Shown here piece by piece: positions 30,837-39,313 of a stretch of 64,000 nucleotides of DNA. The translations under genes and the position numbers were made by a program. Source of the stretch: a virus; the IMG/VR virus record IMGVR_UViG_3300036939_000034, positions 1-64,000 of that record. One strand, written 5' to 3'. The notes below the pieces were generated by a model. The model was not told where the DNA came from, made no database searches, and saw only the letters and a list, made by a program, of their open reading frames with translations. Every line of letters starts with the position of its first letter. Within the stretch, counting starts at the first letter, position 1.

Positions 30837-31616
30837 GTGGACATTTTAACAAAGAACGGAATAGATCCGTTGAAATATGAATTGGGCATCCTATGCCATG
30901 CGAAGCATGATTGGATGGAGACGGGGTACAGCTTAAGGCAAAAGAGGAAAGGTCGAAAGAGTACCAATTGTGTTGAGTGTTCAAGACTAGCGAGTCGTCG
31001 CTACAGAGAGCAAAACCCAGAAAAGGTTAAAGAACACGCAAAGAAAAGCTATCAAGCTCAAATGGCGAAGATAGCTGCTTCCTCTGTAGAATCTCAGGAA
31101 GAATACAGGCAAAGAAGACGGCTTGCCAGCAGCAAATTTTTCTCAAATAACCATGAGTTATGTCTGCAAAGAAATAGAGCATCTAAAGCCAAGCACAAAG
31201 AGAAAGTCCTTCGGTATGGCAGGGAGTATTCCAGAAAGAATTGGAAGATTCAATATCGCAGGCACTGGCAAAGGATAAAGCTTTATACTCAGGAGCGCAA
31301 AGCTAAGAAGCTACTCGGGGGCGAATTCCCTGGTATTCGCACTCTCAGGGAGTGTTTTCAGTATTTTGACAGTTGCTGTGTCTATTGCTCTTGTGAGCTT
31401 GACTTCTGTGTGGGTCAAAACAAGGTGCAATGGGATCATATTGTGCCTGTATCAAAAGGCGGACAAAATAACTTGCACAATTTAGTCCCGTCGTGTAAGT
31501 CTTGTAATTCAAGTAAATACTGTACAGATTGGATTGCTTGGTACTCGTCTCGTCCGTTCTTTTGTTTAGAGCGATTCATGAAAATCAATAACCATACACA
31601 AGGGATTTGGCTTTGA
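30837..31616 (+). CDS. HNH endonuclease between terminase genes
   Basis: GTG start at 30837; 259 residues. The C-terminus has a complete HNH/zinc fold: CVYCSCEL, VQWDHIVPVSKGGQNNLHNLVPSCKSCNSSK. The N-terminus has a second Cys/His pair (LCHAKHDW...CVECSR), and the middle is very basic. It splits the terminase genes, as homing endonucleases do, but HNH proteins can also take part in packaging. Its stop overlaps the terL ATG. Codon use looks more A/T-rich than its neighbours, which favours an invading gene. Confidence 0.75.
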   Translation: MDILTKNGIDPLKYELGILCHAKHDWMETGYSLRQKRKGRKSTNCVECSRLASRRYREQNPEKVKEHAKKSYQAQMAKIAASSVESQEEYRQRRRLASSKFFSNNHELCLQRNRASKAKHKEKVLRYGREYSRKNWKIQYRRHWQRIKLYTQERKAKKLLGGEFPGIRTLRECFQYFDSCCVYCSCELDFCVGQNKVQWDHIVPVSKGGQNNLHNLVPSCKSCNSSKYCTDWIAWYSSRPFFCLERFMKINNHTQGIWL

Positions 31617-33049
31617 TGCTTCCATCCTCTTTAGAGTTGCCGCCAAAGATGAGGCTCAAGATAATTGAGCGTAGTAGCTCTAAGGGGATTTTATCCAAAG
31701 CCTCTCCTTCTGAGGGAATACAAGAGGGAGATCGACTGTTCCGTCGTCTTCCTCCGTTGCTGATGCCGTACCAGGCTCAATGGTTCTCCGATACCAGTCA
31801 AGTAATGGTGTGGGAGAAAAGTCGGCGGATTGGGGCAACCTGGGCTGATGCAGCTAAATCGGCTTTGCAGGCAGCACGTTCAAATGGTAGCGATACTTAT
31901 TATCTTGGAACCTCAAAGGAGATGACTCTTGACTATATTGAGAGCGTCTCTTACTGGGCAAGGGCTTATCAATTGGCGGCAACCCAGATTGAACAGACTG
32001 TTATCAGGGATGAAGACGAAGATATTCTGGTTTTTCGGGTTCGCTTTGCCTCTGGACATAAAGTAGTAGCTCTATCCTCTCGTCCATCCAGCTTGCGGGG
32101 GAAGCAGGGGAATGTCGTCGTTGATGAGTGCGCGTTTCTTCAGGACTTTAACGAAGTTCGTAAGGCTGCTATGGCTCTAACTATGTGGGGCGGACAAATT
32201 AGGTACATTTCAACCCATAACGGTGTAAGCAATCCTTTTAACAAGTTGTGTGAGGAGATTCGATCTGGGGCGCTTTCGTATAGCTTACATCGGACAACAC
32301 TATCTGATGCGATCGCAGACGGACTCTTCAGGCGAATCTGCTTGATAAATGGCGAACAGTGGACGCTTGAGAATGAATTTGCTTGGTATGCCCAGCTGTA
32401 TAGAGACTATGGGATTGGTGCTGACGAGGAGTTAGGTTGTCAGCCATTAGACGTTAAAGGTGGCGGACTCGTATTCAACAGAACCTGGTTTGAAGTTGTT
32501 GACACCCTTCCTCGGTTCTCCACCCAAGTTCGTTTCTGGGATATGGCAGCGACTGCCCAAGAATTCAACTCAGACGCTTTCTACACCGCAGGCTTGCACC
32601 TGGGTCGCTTCGGTTCCGATTATTATGTTGTCCACCTAATCGCCGAGCAAGTAGGACCCGCCGAAGGGGATGACCTGATTGTCACCACAGCCGCTCAAGA
32701 TGGGCGAATCGTCCCAGTGCGCTGGGAGTTAGAGGGGGGTAGTGCAGGGCTAAAGGTTGAAGCAAACTTGCGATCGCGTTTGTCTGGCTTTGATGCTCGT
32801 GGGGTAAAACCATTGGGTGACAAACTGACCCGTGCCAAACCTATTGCAGGAGAAGCCAAGCGCGGTAACGTCAAGTTGCTGCGTGGTATGTGGAATCAGA
32901 TGTTCTTGGATGCGGTTCACGGTTTCGATGGAACCAGCCAGCCACTGATTAATGATGTGACCGACGCTTTAAGTGGCGCTTATGGAGAGATTTCCACCGT
33001 TCGGAATTACCATGTTAGTGGAACGGTGAATCGAGCTAAGTTGAGCTAG
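31616..33049 (+). CDS. terL: terminase large subunit (Mu gp28-like)
   Basis: ATG 31616 overlaps the HNH stop. The product has about 477 residues. The ATPase part has a Walker A-like VWEKSRRIGATWADAAK and Walker B VVVDECAFL. The nuclease part has RFWDMAAT, with further acidic residues toward LINDVTDALSGAY. It is the packaging motor that cuts and translocates DNA into proheads. Order and motifs match phage Mu gp28 and Terminase_6 proteins. Confidence 0.85.
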   Translation: MLPSSLELPPKMRLKIIERSSSKGILSKASPSEGIQEGDRLFRRLPPLLMPYQAQWFSDTSQVMVWEKSRRIGATWADAAKSALQAARSNGSDTYYLGTSKEMTLDYIESVSYWARAYQLAATQIEQTVIRDEDEDILVFRVRFASGHKVVALSSRPSSLRGKQGNVVVDECAFLQDFNEVRKAAMALTMWGGQIRYISTHNGVSNPFNKLCEEIRSGALSYSLHRTTLSDAIADGLFRRICLINGEQWTLENEFAWYAQLYRDYGIGADEELGCQPLDVKGGGLVFNRTWFEVVDTLPRFSTQVRFWDMAATAQEFNSDAFYTAGLHLGRFGSDYYVVHLIAEQVGPAEGDDLIVTTAAQDGRIVPVRWELEGGSAGLKVEANLRSRLSGFDARGVKPLGDKLTRAKPIAGEAKRGNVKLLRGMWNQMFLDAVHGFDGTSQPLINDVTDALSGAYGEISTVRNYHVSGTVNRAKLS

Positions 33050-33101
33050 TCAGGACGTATAGCGCCAATGAAGCGACCAATCAAAGAATGGATGCGATCG
33101 C

Positions 33102-33836
33102 ATGGATGAACCCGAACTAACACAAGCTGATCTGGCAACGAACGCCGAAACATGGAAGCACATCGACCTAGTAATGCAGTTGCTAGCAAACGCCCAGATT
33201 GAGTTAATGCGGCGGCAGTTCACCCATGATCGCTCTAAGCTTACTACCCCTGAAGTGTCTACTTTTACCGAGTACACCCCTAAGTTGGCAGGGAGTACTT
33301 ATGGTAGCGAAGAGTACAAGCAGTTCCTCCAAGGCATGAAGCCCGCGCTTGACCATCACTACAGCAAGAATCGCCATCATCCTGAGTTCCATGCAAAGGG
33401 AAGCAGCAAGAAAGTTTCTCAGATGTTCGCTCAGATTGAAAAATTGGAGCGATTGATTGGTAGTGGATTGGATGATTCTGTTGTTGAGGTATTAAAAGAG
33501 CAAATTAAGTTTTTGCAAGACGAGATAAAAGTTTCAACGAGCAGGGTGTCAAACATGAACCTGTTCGACCTTCTAGAGATGCTGATCGACTGGTATGCAG
33601 CAACCAAGCGACATAATGACGGCAACATCTATCGCTCTGTTGAAATCAATCGCGATCGCTTTGATATGTCAGATCAGCTGGCACGAATCTTTTTAAACAC
33701 GATTCCTTGGATTCAAGTCAACGAATTTGACCGATATCGCAATCAAGCTGACTTGGAATATGAATTATTTCTTAAAACTAATCACATTGACAGAGGGACA
33801 TTTCTCGCGCAGAGAGACTGGAAGAAAGATCCATAG
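33102..33836 (+). CDS. DUF5662-like phage protein
   Basis: The protein has 244 residues. It has an N-terminal helix with HDRSKLTTPEVSTFTEY, then YGSEEYKQFLQGMKPALDHHYSKNRHHPE and DLLEMLIDWYAATKRHNDGN. The spaced His/Asp residues look like a metal-binding helical fold, as in the DUF5662 family common in phage structural regions. Activity is unknown. It lies between terminase and portal, so it may help packaging or head assembly. Confidence 0.65.
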   Translation: MDEPELTQADLATNAETWKHIDLVMQLLANAQIELMRRQFTHDRSKLTTPEVSTFTEYTPKLAGSTYGSEEYKQFLQGMKPALDHHYSKNRHHPEFHAKGSSKKVSQMFAQIEKLERLIGSGLDDSVVEVLKEQIKFLQDEIKVSTSRVSNMNLFDLLEMLIDWYAATKRHNDGNIYRSVEINRDRFDMSDQLARIFLNTIPWIQVNEFDRYRNQADLEYELFLKTNHIDRGTFLAQRDWKKDP

Positions 33837-33847
33837 GAGCGATCGCA

Positions 33848-34036
33848 ATGCCCAAGCCTAAAACTGGAGGAAGAATCCACTCAAGCGACATTTCTCGCAT
33901 AGGGAATGTAGCAGGAGTCAACGGGTTGGAGATACCTGAACCAACTCCACTAGCAAGCAAGGAAACCTGTGCAGATCGTGCCTCTGCAAAAATGGTTCCT
34001 TTCAATATGGACAATCTAGATAGTTCTAACTACTAA
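33848..34036 (+). CDS. small hypothetical protein
   Basis: The protein has 62 residues, with AGGAG eight bases before ATG. It starts MPKPKTGGRIHSSD, similar to gene 16604..16825. It appears disordered. Function unknown. Confidence 0.45.
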   Translation: MPKPKTGGRIHSSDISRIGNVAGVNGLEIPEPTPLASKETCADRASAKMVPFNMDNLDSSNY

Positions 34037-34087
34037 GCGATCGCATTGGAGGTTGGTGGACAAGAGTTGAATGCATAGATAATGTTC

Positions 34088-34115
34088 CCTATCACCTACC
34101 CCCTAAAACCTATTC
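34088..34115 (+). repeat. heptanucleotide CCTANNN array, 4 copies
   Basis: CCTATCA, CCTACCC, CCTAAAA, CCTATTC in register, directly before the portal start. It is the same heptamer family as 62935..63032. There is no Shine-Dalgarno before ATG 34120, so the array replaces the normal leader. Confidence 0.5.
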
Positions 34116-34119
34116 CTAA

Positions 34120-37100
34120 ATGCCCTTTGACCTTCAGACCAAACTAGAAATTGTAAGAACTGACCCCAACCTTGTTACCTGGGTCTTCAATGGCGGCCCC
34201 GAACCGGAAGACATCTATCTTTACCAGCGCTTTGGTGGTGACTTCTTCCGCTACGAAGAGATGCTCATCGATCCACAGGTAGGCGGGAAGTTAGACGAGC
34301 GGGTTGGTGCACTGTTGGGACGAGCGGTTCTAGTTGATGCAGCAAGCGAGGAGAAGGCAGATATAGAGGCAGCCAACCTCGCCAAGAAAATCTTAGACAT
34401 TCACGACGAAGACCAGAAGCAGGGGAAAAAGGACAAAAAGAAAAGACCGCTGATTCCCTACGAACAAATTTGCAGCAATTTCCTCAACAGTGGATTATTA
34501 ATCGGCTTCGCCGTCCAGGCTTTGGAGTGGGTAGAACGGGATAAGCTAATTCTCCCAAATGTGGAATTTGTTCCCCAGCGACGCTTTACCTTCCGCTACC
34601 GGGAACCGGACAACAAAACTATCAAGGTCTGCACAGATGAAGACCTTGACCCAACCAAGGATATTGTCTTAGTCAGTGGCTACGAACTCAGGCTGCTTAC
34701 TAAGCGATCGCCCATCGAAGGAGAACGGTGCCCTCGCAATAGATTCATCTGCTACACCTACGGCAGCATGAAGGGTTTGCCCCAGGGGTTAGGGCTTGGC
34801 TACCGTATTCGCAAGTTTTATGAGATTCGCAAAGAGGTGATTAAGTCAGGGGTGCTAACAGGCGATCGCCTCGGTTCGCCACCCGTTCACGGCACCTACC
34901 CCGTTGACCTTAATCCCCAGAATACTGATGACGCCATTGTCTTAGGCGCTTTCAACCGACTGCTCAAAGCCATCAGTCCCAACGCCAACGCCAGCACTAC
35001 GGACGGATTCAAGATAAACTTCCTTGAACCCCGTGCGGGCGGGCATCAGATCTTAAAGTGGCTGTACGACACAGCAGCAGTGGAAATCTCTCGTGCTATT
35101 TGGGGAGAGGGAAGCTACTCGGAAAAAACTACAGGAAGCTACGCAGCAGAAACCCAGCAGGCTGAGAACCGTAACGAGAACGTAGTTGACGCCGATTGCA
35201 ATTCACTGGACGAAGGTCCATGTGCCCAGTTGTGGCAGTTGATTGGCGAATACAACTGGCCCGATGCCACAAACCCGATAATCCGACGGGAAACCCGGTC
35301 AGAAATCAGGCGACTGGAGCAGGAGCGTCTTGAGGATGAGCAAAGGGAGGCAAAGCGTAATGGCAGAGTGCAGAGCGATCGCACTCTCATCCTAGACATC
35401 GGGTTGAATGTTACAAACGATTACATTAAAGCCACATACGGTGAAGCCTTCTCTCTTCCTGACGCTGAACCTCCACCAGAAGAGGATACAGCAGAGTTAT
35501 CAGAATCAGCATCTCGACAAGGCTCGATGACCGCCGACTTCGGCGCAATCATTGACCGTAAGCTGAAGTGGAACGGTTTAGACATTGGTGTTGAATTTCT
35601 CCCCGGTGCTGTTCGTTTCCCTGGTCGCAAGAACAGCAAGAAGCTTCGTTCGGGCTACGGTCACATCCGAGGATACTTGGGCGCTGATGGCAATGCCCTA
35701 GACTGCTACCTCTACCTCGGTTTAGTTCCCCCCAAGGGTGAAGAACCTCAAGGAAGCGATCGCATCTTTGAGGTTGAGCAAATCTCACCCGAAGACGGCG
35801 ACTTCAATGAGCACAAGTACATGATCGGTTACGACTCGGTAGAAGCTGCTAAAGCTGCCTACCTTACCGAGATGCCGGAGGAGTATTTTGGACGGATTCG
35901 GGAAGTTACTGTTGCAGATCTAGAGCAATACAAGCGTGTGAACTTTGCCGAGTCGGTACTATGGGGCGTGTGGTTCAAGGGACGCAACACCCCAGCCGTT
36001 GTGGACGCAAGTGACAGGGGAGAAGCGATTAAAAAAGCTCGTGCAACCAAGTGCGCTGGGTGGAACCAGGACGTTACCTCCTGTCGCCAGCTCAAAGGCA
36101 AATCCTTGGAGCTGGCGAAGAAAGGAAACTGGGTGAGGGAGCGAGCTAATGGGAGTGAGGAGTGTGGTGCTTTCAAGTACAGACCTCAGCTTAAGCCTGA
36201 GCATTCAGAGGGTGACGACAGTTTTTTTTTAACGAGTGAGGACGCCTACGAGGAGCGCTTCACTGATGCTTTCCACCAAGCCCTCAAGAAAGCGATCGCC
36301 TCTATCAAAGATTCCCTAACCCCCGAACTAAGTTGGGAGTCGCTCTATGCAAAGCTGGATATCACAACTTTAGCCTCAGCCATTGCCGAGGGAAACTCGC
36401 TCAGTTTCCTGGTTGGGATGTACTCGGAGCGACCCGACCGAGGGGAGGTGGAATTTGCCGACGATCCAACTCGGCTGCCATTCGACAAAGCGATCGCCTA
36501 CTTCCGCCAAAAGCTCAACATCCCAACCCAGACCTGGAAAGATATCCAAGGGGCAGAGAATGACTGGGCGTTTGCCGTGGCCGGTGTCACCAGTGCCGAA
36601 ATGCTCCAGGATTTCCGCGCAGCAATGGATCGGTATATTGCTGAGGGAACAGGCTTTGCTCAGTTTGCCAAGGAGTTTGATGCGATCGCCCAAAACTACG
36701 GCTGGCAGCCAAGGGAAGGAGTAGCGAGGAGGGCTGATTTGGTTGCCAAAACTAACTTCCGCATGGCTTACGCGGCAGGGCAGTGGCAGCAACGACAAGA
36801 CCCCGTAGTGAAGCAGCTACGCCCTGGCTTGATGTGGCGACACCGTGACTCTCCACAGGAACGCCCCCACCATAAAGCGATGGATGGCATGGTGTTTGAC
36901 GGCAATGATCCGCAATACTCTGGGCTTGTTGGTTTTTCAGGGTTCGGTTGTCGCTGCCGTACCTTCTCTGTCCCTGCACCAGATGGCGGATTTGATGTGT
37001 TAAGCGATCGCTTGCCTTATCAATTTCCCAATGGTGAAATGGGGGAAGTTCCAGCTATTAAGGTTAAAGAGAAAATTTACCCAGTCGCTGACGAGGGATT

Positions 37101-37251
37101 CTTCTACACCCCTGGTAAATCGCCCATCTCTGCCCGACCTCACCTATTCCAGCAGATGCTTGAGAGGCAGCAACCCACCTGGCAGAAGTTGATTAGAAAG
37201 GTTATTCCTCAAAGGATATTGAGGGCATTTAAGCCCAAAGGATTTGGCTAA
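34120..37251 (+). CDS. portal (DUF935) + InPase-like + MuF head protein fusion
   Basis: The protein has 1043 residues. Residues 1-440 are a DUF935 (Mu gp29-like) portal (VFNGGPEPEDIYLYQRFGGD, LLIGFAVQALEWVE, FVPQRRFTFRY). Residues about 470-610 match the pyrophosphatase-like (InPase) domain of phage polyvalent proteins (GVEFLPGAVRFPG, SGYGHIRGYLGADGNALDCY). A Cys-rich segment follows (KCAGWNQDVTSCRQ...EECGAF). Residues about 720-1043 are a MuF/SPP1 gp7 head-morphogenesis domain (HRDSPQERPHHKAMDGMVF, GFGCRCRTFS). Portal and MuF are normally separate genes. The ring portal would carry the extra domains into or onto the head. Confidence 0.8.
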   Translation: MPFDLQTKLEIVRTDPNLVTWVFNGGPEPEDIYLYQRFGGDFFRYEEMLIDPQVGGKLDERVGALLGRAVLVDAASEEKADIEAANLAKKILDIHDEDQKQGKKDKKKRPLIPYEQICSNFLNSGLLIGFAVQALEWVERDKLILPNVEFVPQRRFTFRYREPDNKTIKVCTDEDLDPTKDIVLVSGYELRLLTKRSPIEGERCPRNRFICYTYGSMKGLPQGLGLGYRIRKFYEIRKEVIKSGVLTGDRLGSPPVHGTYPVDLNPQNTDDAIVLGAFNRLLKAISPNANASTTDGFKINFLEPRAGGHQILKWLYDTAAVEISRAIWGEGSYSEKTTGSYAAETQQAENRNENVVDADCNSLDEGPCAQLWQLIGEYNWPDATNPIIRRETRSEIRRLEQERLEDEQREAKRNGRVQSDRTLILDIGLNVTNDYIKATYGEAFSLPDAEPPPEEDTAELSESASRQGSMTADFGAIIDRKLKWNGLDIGVEFLPGAVRFPGRKNSKKLRSGYGHIRGYLGADGNALDCYLYLGLVPPKGEEPQGSDRIFEVEQISPEDGDFNEHKYMIGYDSVEAAKAAYLTEMPEEYFGRIREVTVADLEQYKRVNFAESVLWGVWFKGRNTPAVVDASDRGEAIKKARATKCAGWNQDVTSCRQLKGKSLELAKKGNWVRERANGSEECGAFKYRPQLKPEHSEGDDSFFLTSEDAYEERFTDAFHQALKKAIASIKDSLTPELSWESLYAKLDITTLASAIAEGNSLSFLVGMYSERPDRGEVEFADDPTRLPFDKAIAYFRQKLNIPTQTWKDIQGAENDWAFAVAGVTSAEMLQDFRAAMDRYIAEGTGFAQFAKEFDAIAQNYGWQPREGVARRADLVAKTNFRMAYAAGQWQQRQDPVVKQLRPGLMWRHRDSPQERPHHKAMDGMVFDGNDPQYSGLVGFSGFGCRCRTFSVPAPDGGFDVLSDRLPYQFPNGEMGEVPAIKVKEKIYPVADEGFFYTPGKSPISARPHLFQQMLERQQPTWQKLIRKVIPQRILRAFKPKGFG

Positions 37252-37253
37252 TT

Positions 37254-39095
37254 ATGTTGACAGAAGAAGCGATCGCATTTGCTGAGTTAGGAAAGCTGGC
37301 AAGAGAGTTTAATTTTGCGGAAGAACAAGCCGTCACTGACCCAGAGGTTTTAGCCTATGTGAACGGAATTGTCCGCTCAATGATTAGTGGTCGAAACCTG
37401 TCTGTTGTGGGTGTGACGGTAGACGGCGACACCTTCAAGGGTGAGGCGAGAGTTAAGGTGTCACCTCGACTGACAAAACGCTTCGGTTTTGAAATTTCAC
37501 CAGACTCCAAGTCTTTTGAGGCGCTCAACGCTGATGATATAGAGAAGTTTGCAGAACCCGTTGAATTTAAAGCGGGTAGCAAAACCCTGAAGTGCAAGGT
37601 TGAACAGTGTGGTGGACGCTGTCTGAAAGGTGGAGAAAAATGCCGCCTCACCATGAAACCTGAGGAGCGGAAGGCTCACGACAAGGCACTTAGGAAGGTG
37701 GGAACTGTTGAAACCTCTCTTGCCAAGAAACGACGGGAGATGAAGGAGGCGAGAGCAAAAGAAGCTGCCACACCTAAAACCGACAAAAAGGCTGGCGTTA
37801 CCTCGCGAACCAAGGAGAAGAGTGGCACAGGTAGGGAGGCAAAAGCTGACAAGAAGAAGGAAGAAAAAAAGTCTTTGACGCCAACGGAGCGTAAAGCCAA
37901 GGAACTCGAAGACCTCAAGCAAGAGAAACATGAGTCTCTCGACAAGCTTTGGGAACGCTCCACAAGATTGAGTGGCGATCGCAAGGATGCTTTCGGTGAG
38001 GCAGTTGATAAGCACTTGTCTCTGAAAGCTGAGTCAAAAGACAAGGAGTGGCTCGATACTGTTGAATCTCAAGCCAACAGTATGTGGAATGCGGCAGGTC
38101 AAAGCCCTGCTATCCCAGAGACAGCACGAGAGCGATTTGCTCGGTTTGTTGGGGATGCCGAAACTAGGGAGATTATTTCGGCAAAGCGAGGGGAGATTTC
38201 TGATGACACCATTCAGAGAACTTTTGGAGAGGAAAACCCAGTTAGCCGAGCGTCACTGCAAGCAAGTTCGCAACCTGAAAAAATGGGCGCAACTGGGAAA
38301 ATTGTTGAGGAGTGGGCTAAGGGATTAGGTCAAACGGCGTGGAATAAAGCAACCCCAGCTCAAAAAGCTGAAATCTTGGAACGGCTGGGTGTTGACGGAA
38401 TTAAAGACTTGGGGATTGAGTTTAAGGCTCAAAAAAAAACTGACAACAGTCCCCCATTTAAGAAAGAACACATAACTTTTCCCGAAAAGATACAAAAAGA
38501 CCTGTTCCTTCGCAGTACCGACAAAGCCGCCGATCACTTGGTCAAAGATTACGGATTTCCCAGCAAGGAGATAGCTAAAAAAGCGATTAATGGAACAATG
38601 TCTTATACATCTAGCAAATATTCTAGTATCAAGTCGGCCGATAGAGGAGACAACTCCGACAAGAGCGCCAAAGAAGCTGCGGAGGGAGTTAATGAATATT
38701 TAAAAAGGATGCCTCGGTATGACGGGGAAGTTCACAGGGGAATGTACTTTTTAAATGAAAACTTTAACGAAAATGCTATTGAAGCTAGTTTGGCTAAAGG
38801 AACGGATTCAATCACTAGTTTCACGACTAACAAGAAAATAGCGGAAAAGTTTTCTACTGGCAACAATGGGATAAGCAGGAGAGACGTTGAAGTTTTTATA
38901 ACTGTCCAAAATAAGACAGGTGTTTCAATCAAGTCTATTTCTCTTAAGCCAAACGAGGACGAGGTGACGGTTCCAAAAGGGGTTCGTTATCAAATTGTTG
39001 GCAAGAGTAAAACAATTAAGGATGTAGATGATATATTTGCTGGCGATGAGCCAAGGAAAGTGACGAGGATTGAATACAGGTTAGAGGAGTTGTGA
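37254..39095 (+). CDS. toxin-like protein: shared N-domain + ADP-ribosyltransferase
   Basis: The protein has 613 residues. Residues 1-150 form an N-domain shared with 39314..40765 (MLTEEAIAFAELGKL, KVSPRLTKRFGFEIS, and a C-x4-C-x3-C-x6-C site at C114, C119, C123, C130). A long Lys/Glu-rich linker follows. The last 190 residues carry an R-S-E class ADP-ribosyltransferase signature: R495 (EVHRGMYF), 522-525 SFTT (ITSFTTNKKIAEKFS), and E568/E570 (NEDEVTVPKG). It would transfer ADP-ribose from NAD to a protein target. Its position beside the portal suggests packaging in the virion and injection, as with T4 Alt, but this is inference. Confidence 0.7.
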   Translation: MLTEEAIAFAELGKLAREFNFAEEQAVTDPEVLAYVNGIVRSMISGRNLSVVGVTVDGDTFKGEARVKVSPRLTKRFGFEISPDSKSFEALNADDIEKFAEPVEFKAGSKTLKCKVEQCGGRCLKGGEKCRLTMKPEERKAHDKALRKVGTVETSLAKKRREMKEARAKEAATPKTDKKAGVTSRTKEKSGTGREAKADKKKEEKKSLTPTERKAKELEDLKQEKHESLDKLWERSTRLSGDRKDAFGEAVDKHLSLKAESKDKEWLDTVESQANSMWNAAGQSPAIPETARERFARFVGDAETREIISAKRGEISDDTIQRTFGEENPVSRASLQASSQPEKMGATGKIVEEWAKGLGQTAWNKATPAQKAEILERLGVDGIKDLGIEFKAQKKTDNSPPFKKEHITFPEKIQKDLFLRSTDKAADHLVKDYGFPSKEIAKKAINGTMSYTSSKYSSIKSADRGDNSDKSAKEAAEGVNEYLKRMPRYDGEVHRGMYFLNENFNENAIEASLAKGTDSITSFTTNKKIAEKFSTGNNGISRRDVEVFITVQNKTGVSIKSISLKPNEDEVTVPKGVRYQIVGKSKTIKDVDDIFAGDEPRKVTRIEYRLEEL

Positions 39096-39295
39096 AAAAA
39101 TTAACTACTGAACAGATAAATGAGAGGGTTGATCGCTTGACTGAGTTGATTAATAAAGAGGACAGGACTCAAGAAGAGGATCAACTCATAGAAAAATTAC
39201 AGATAGAGCTTAGTCGGCATATGCAATTACCCGATGAATTGACGGTGTTCAGGGAGCGATTTGGCTCCACGGACTCAAGCAAACCTTTCGGTTGA
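39092..39295 (+). CDS. small partner of ADP-ribosyltransferase, possible immunity protein
   Basis: GTG 39092 overlaps the transferase stop (GTGA), with GAGGAG just upstream. The product has 67 residues, highly charged and helical (QINERVDRLTELINKEDRTQ). Size, overlap and position suit an immunity or chaperone partner; no known family is recognised. Confidence 0.5.
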   Translation: MKKLTTEQINERVDRLTELINKEDRTQEEDQLIEKLQIELSRHMQLPDELTVFRERFGSTDSSKPFG

Positions 39296-39313
39296 AGCGA
39301 GGTTTATGCCTTT

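Noticed and set aside
36376-36798. Leftward 140-codon frame opposite the MuF domain
   Set aside because: Antisense to a recognised conserved domain and without protein-like composition or start signals.
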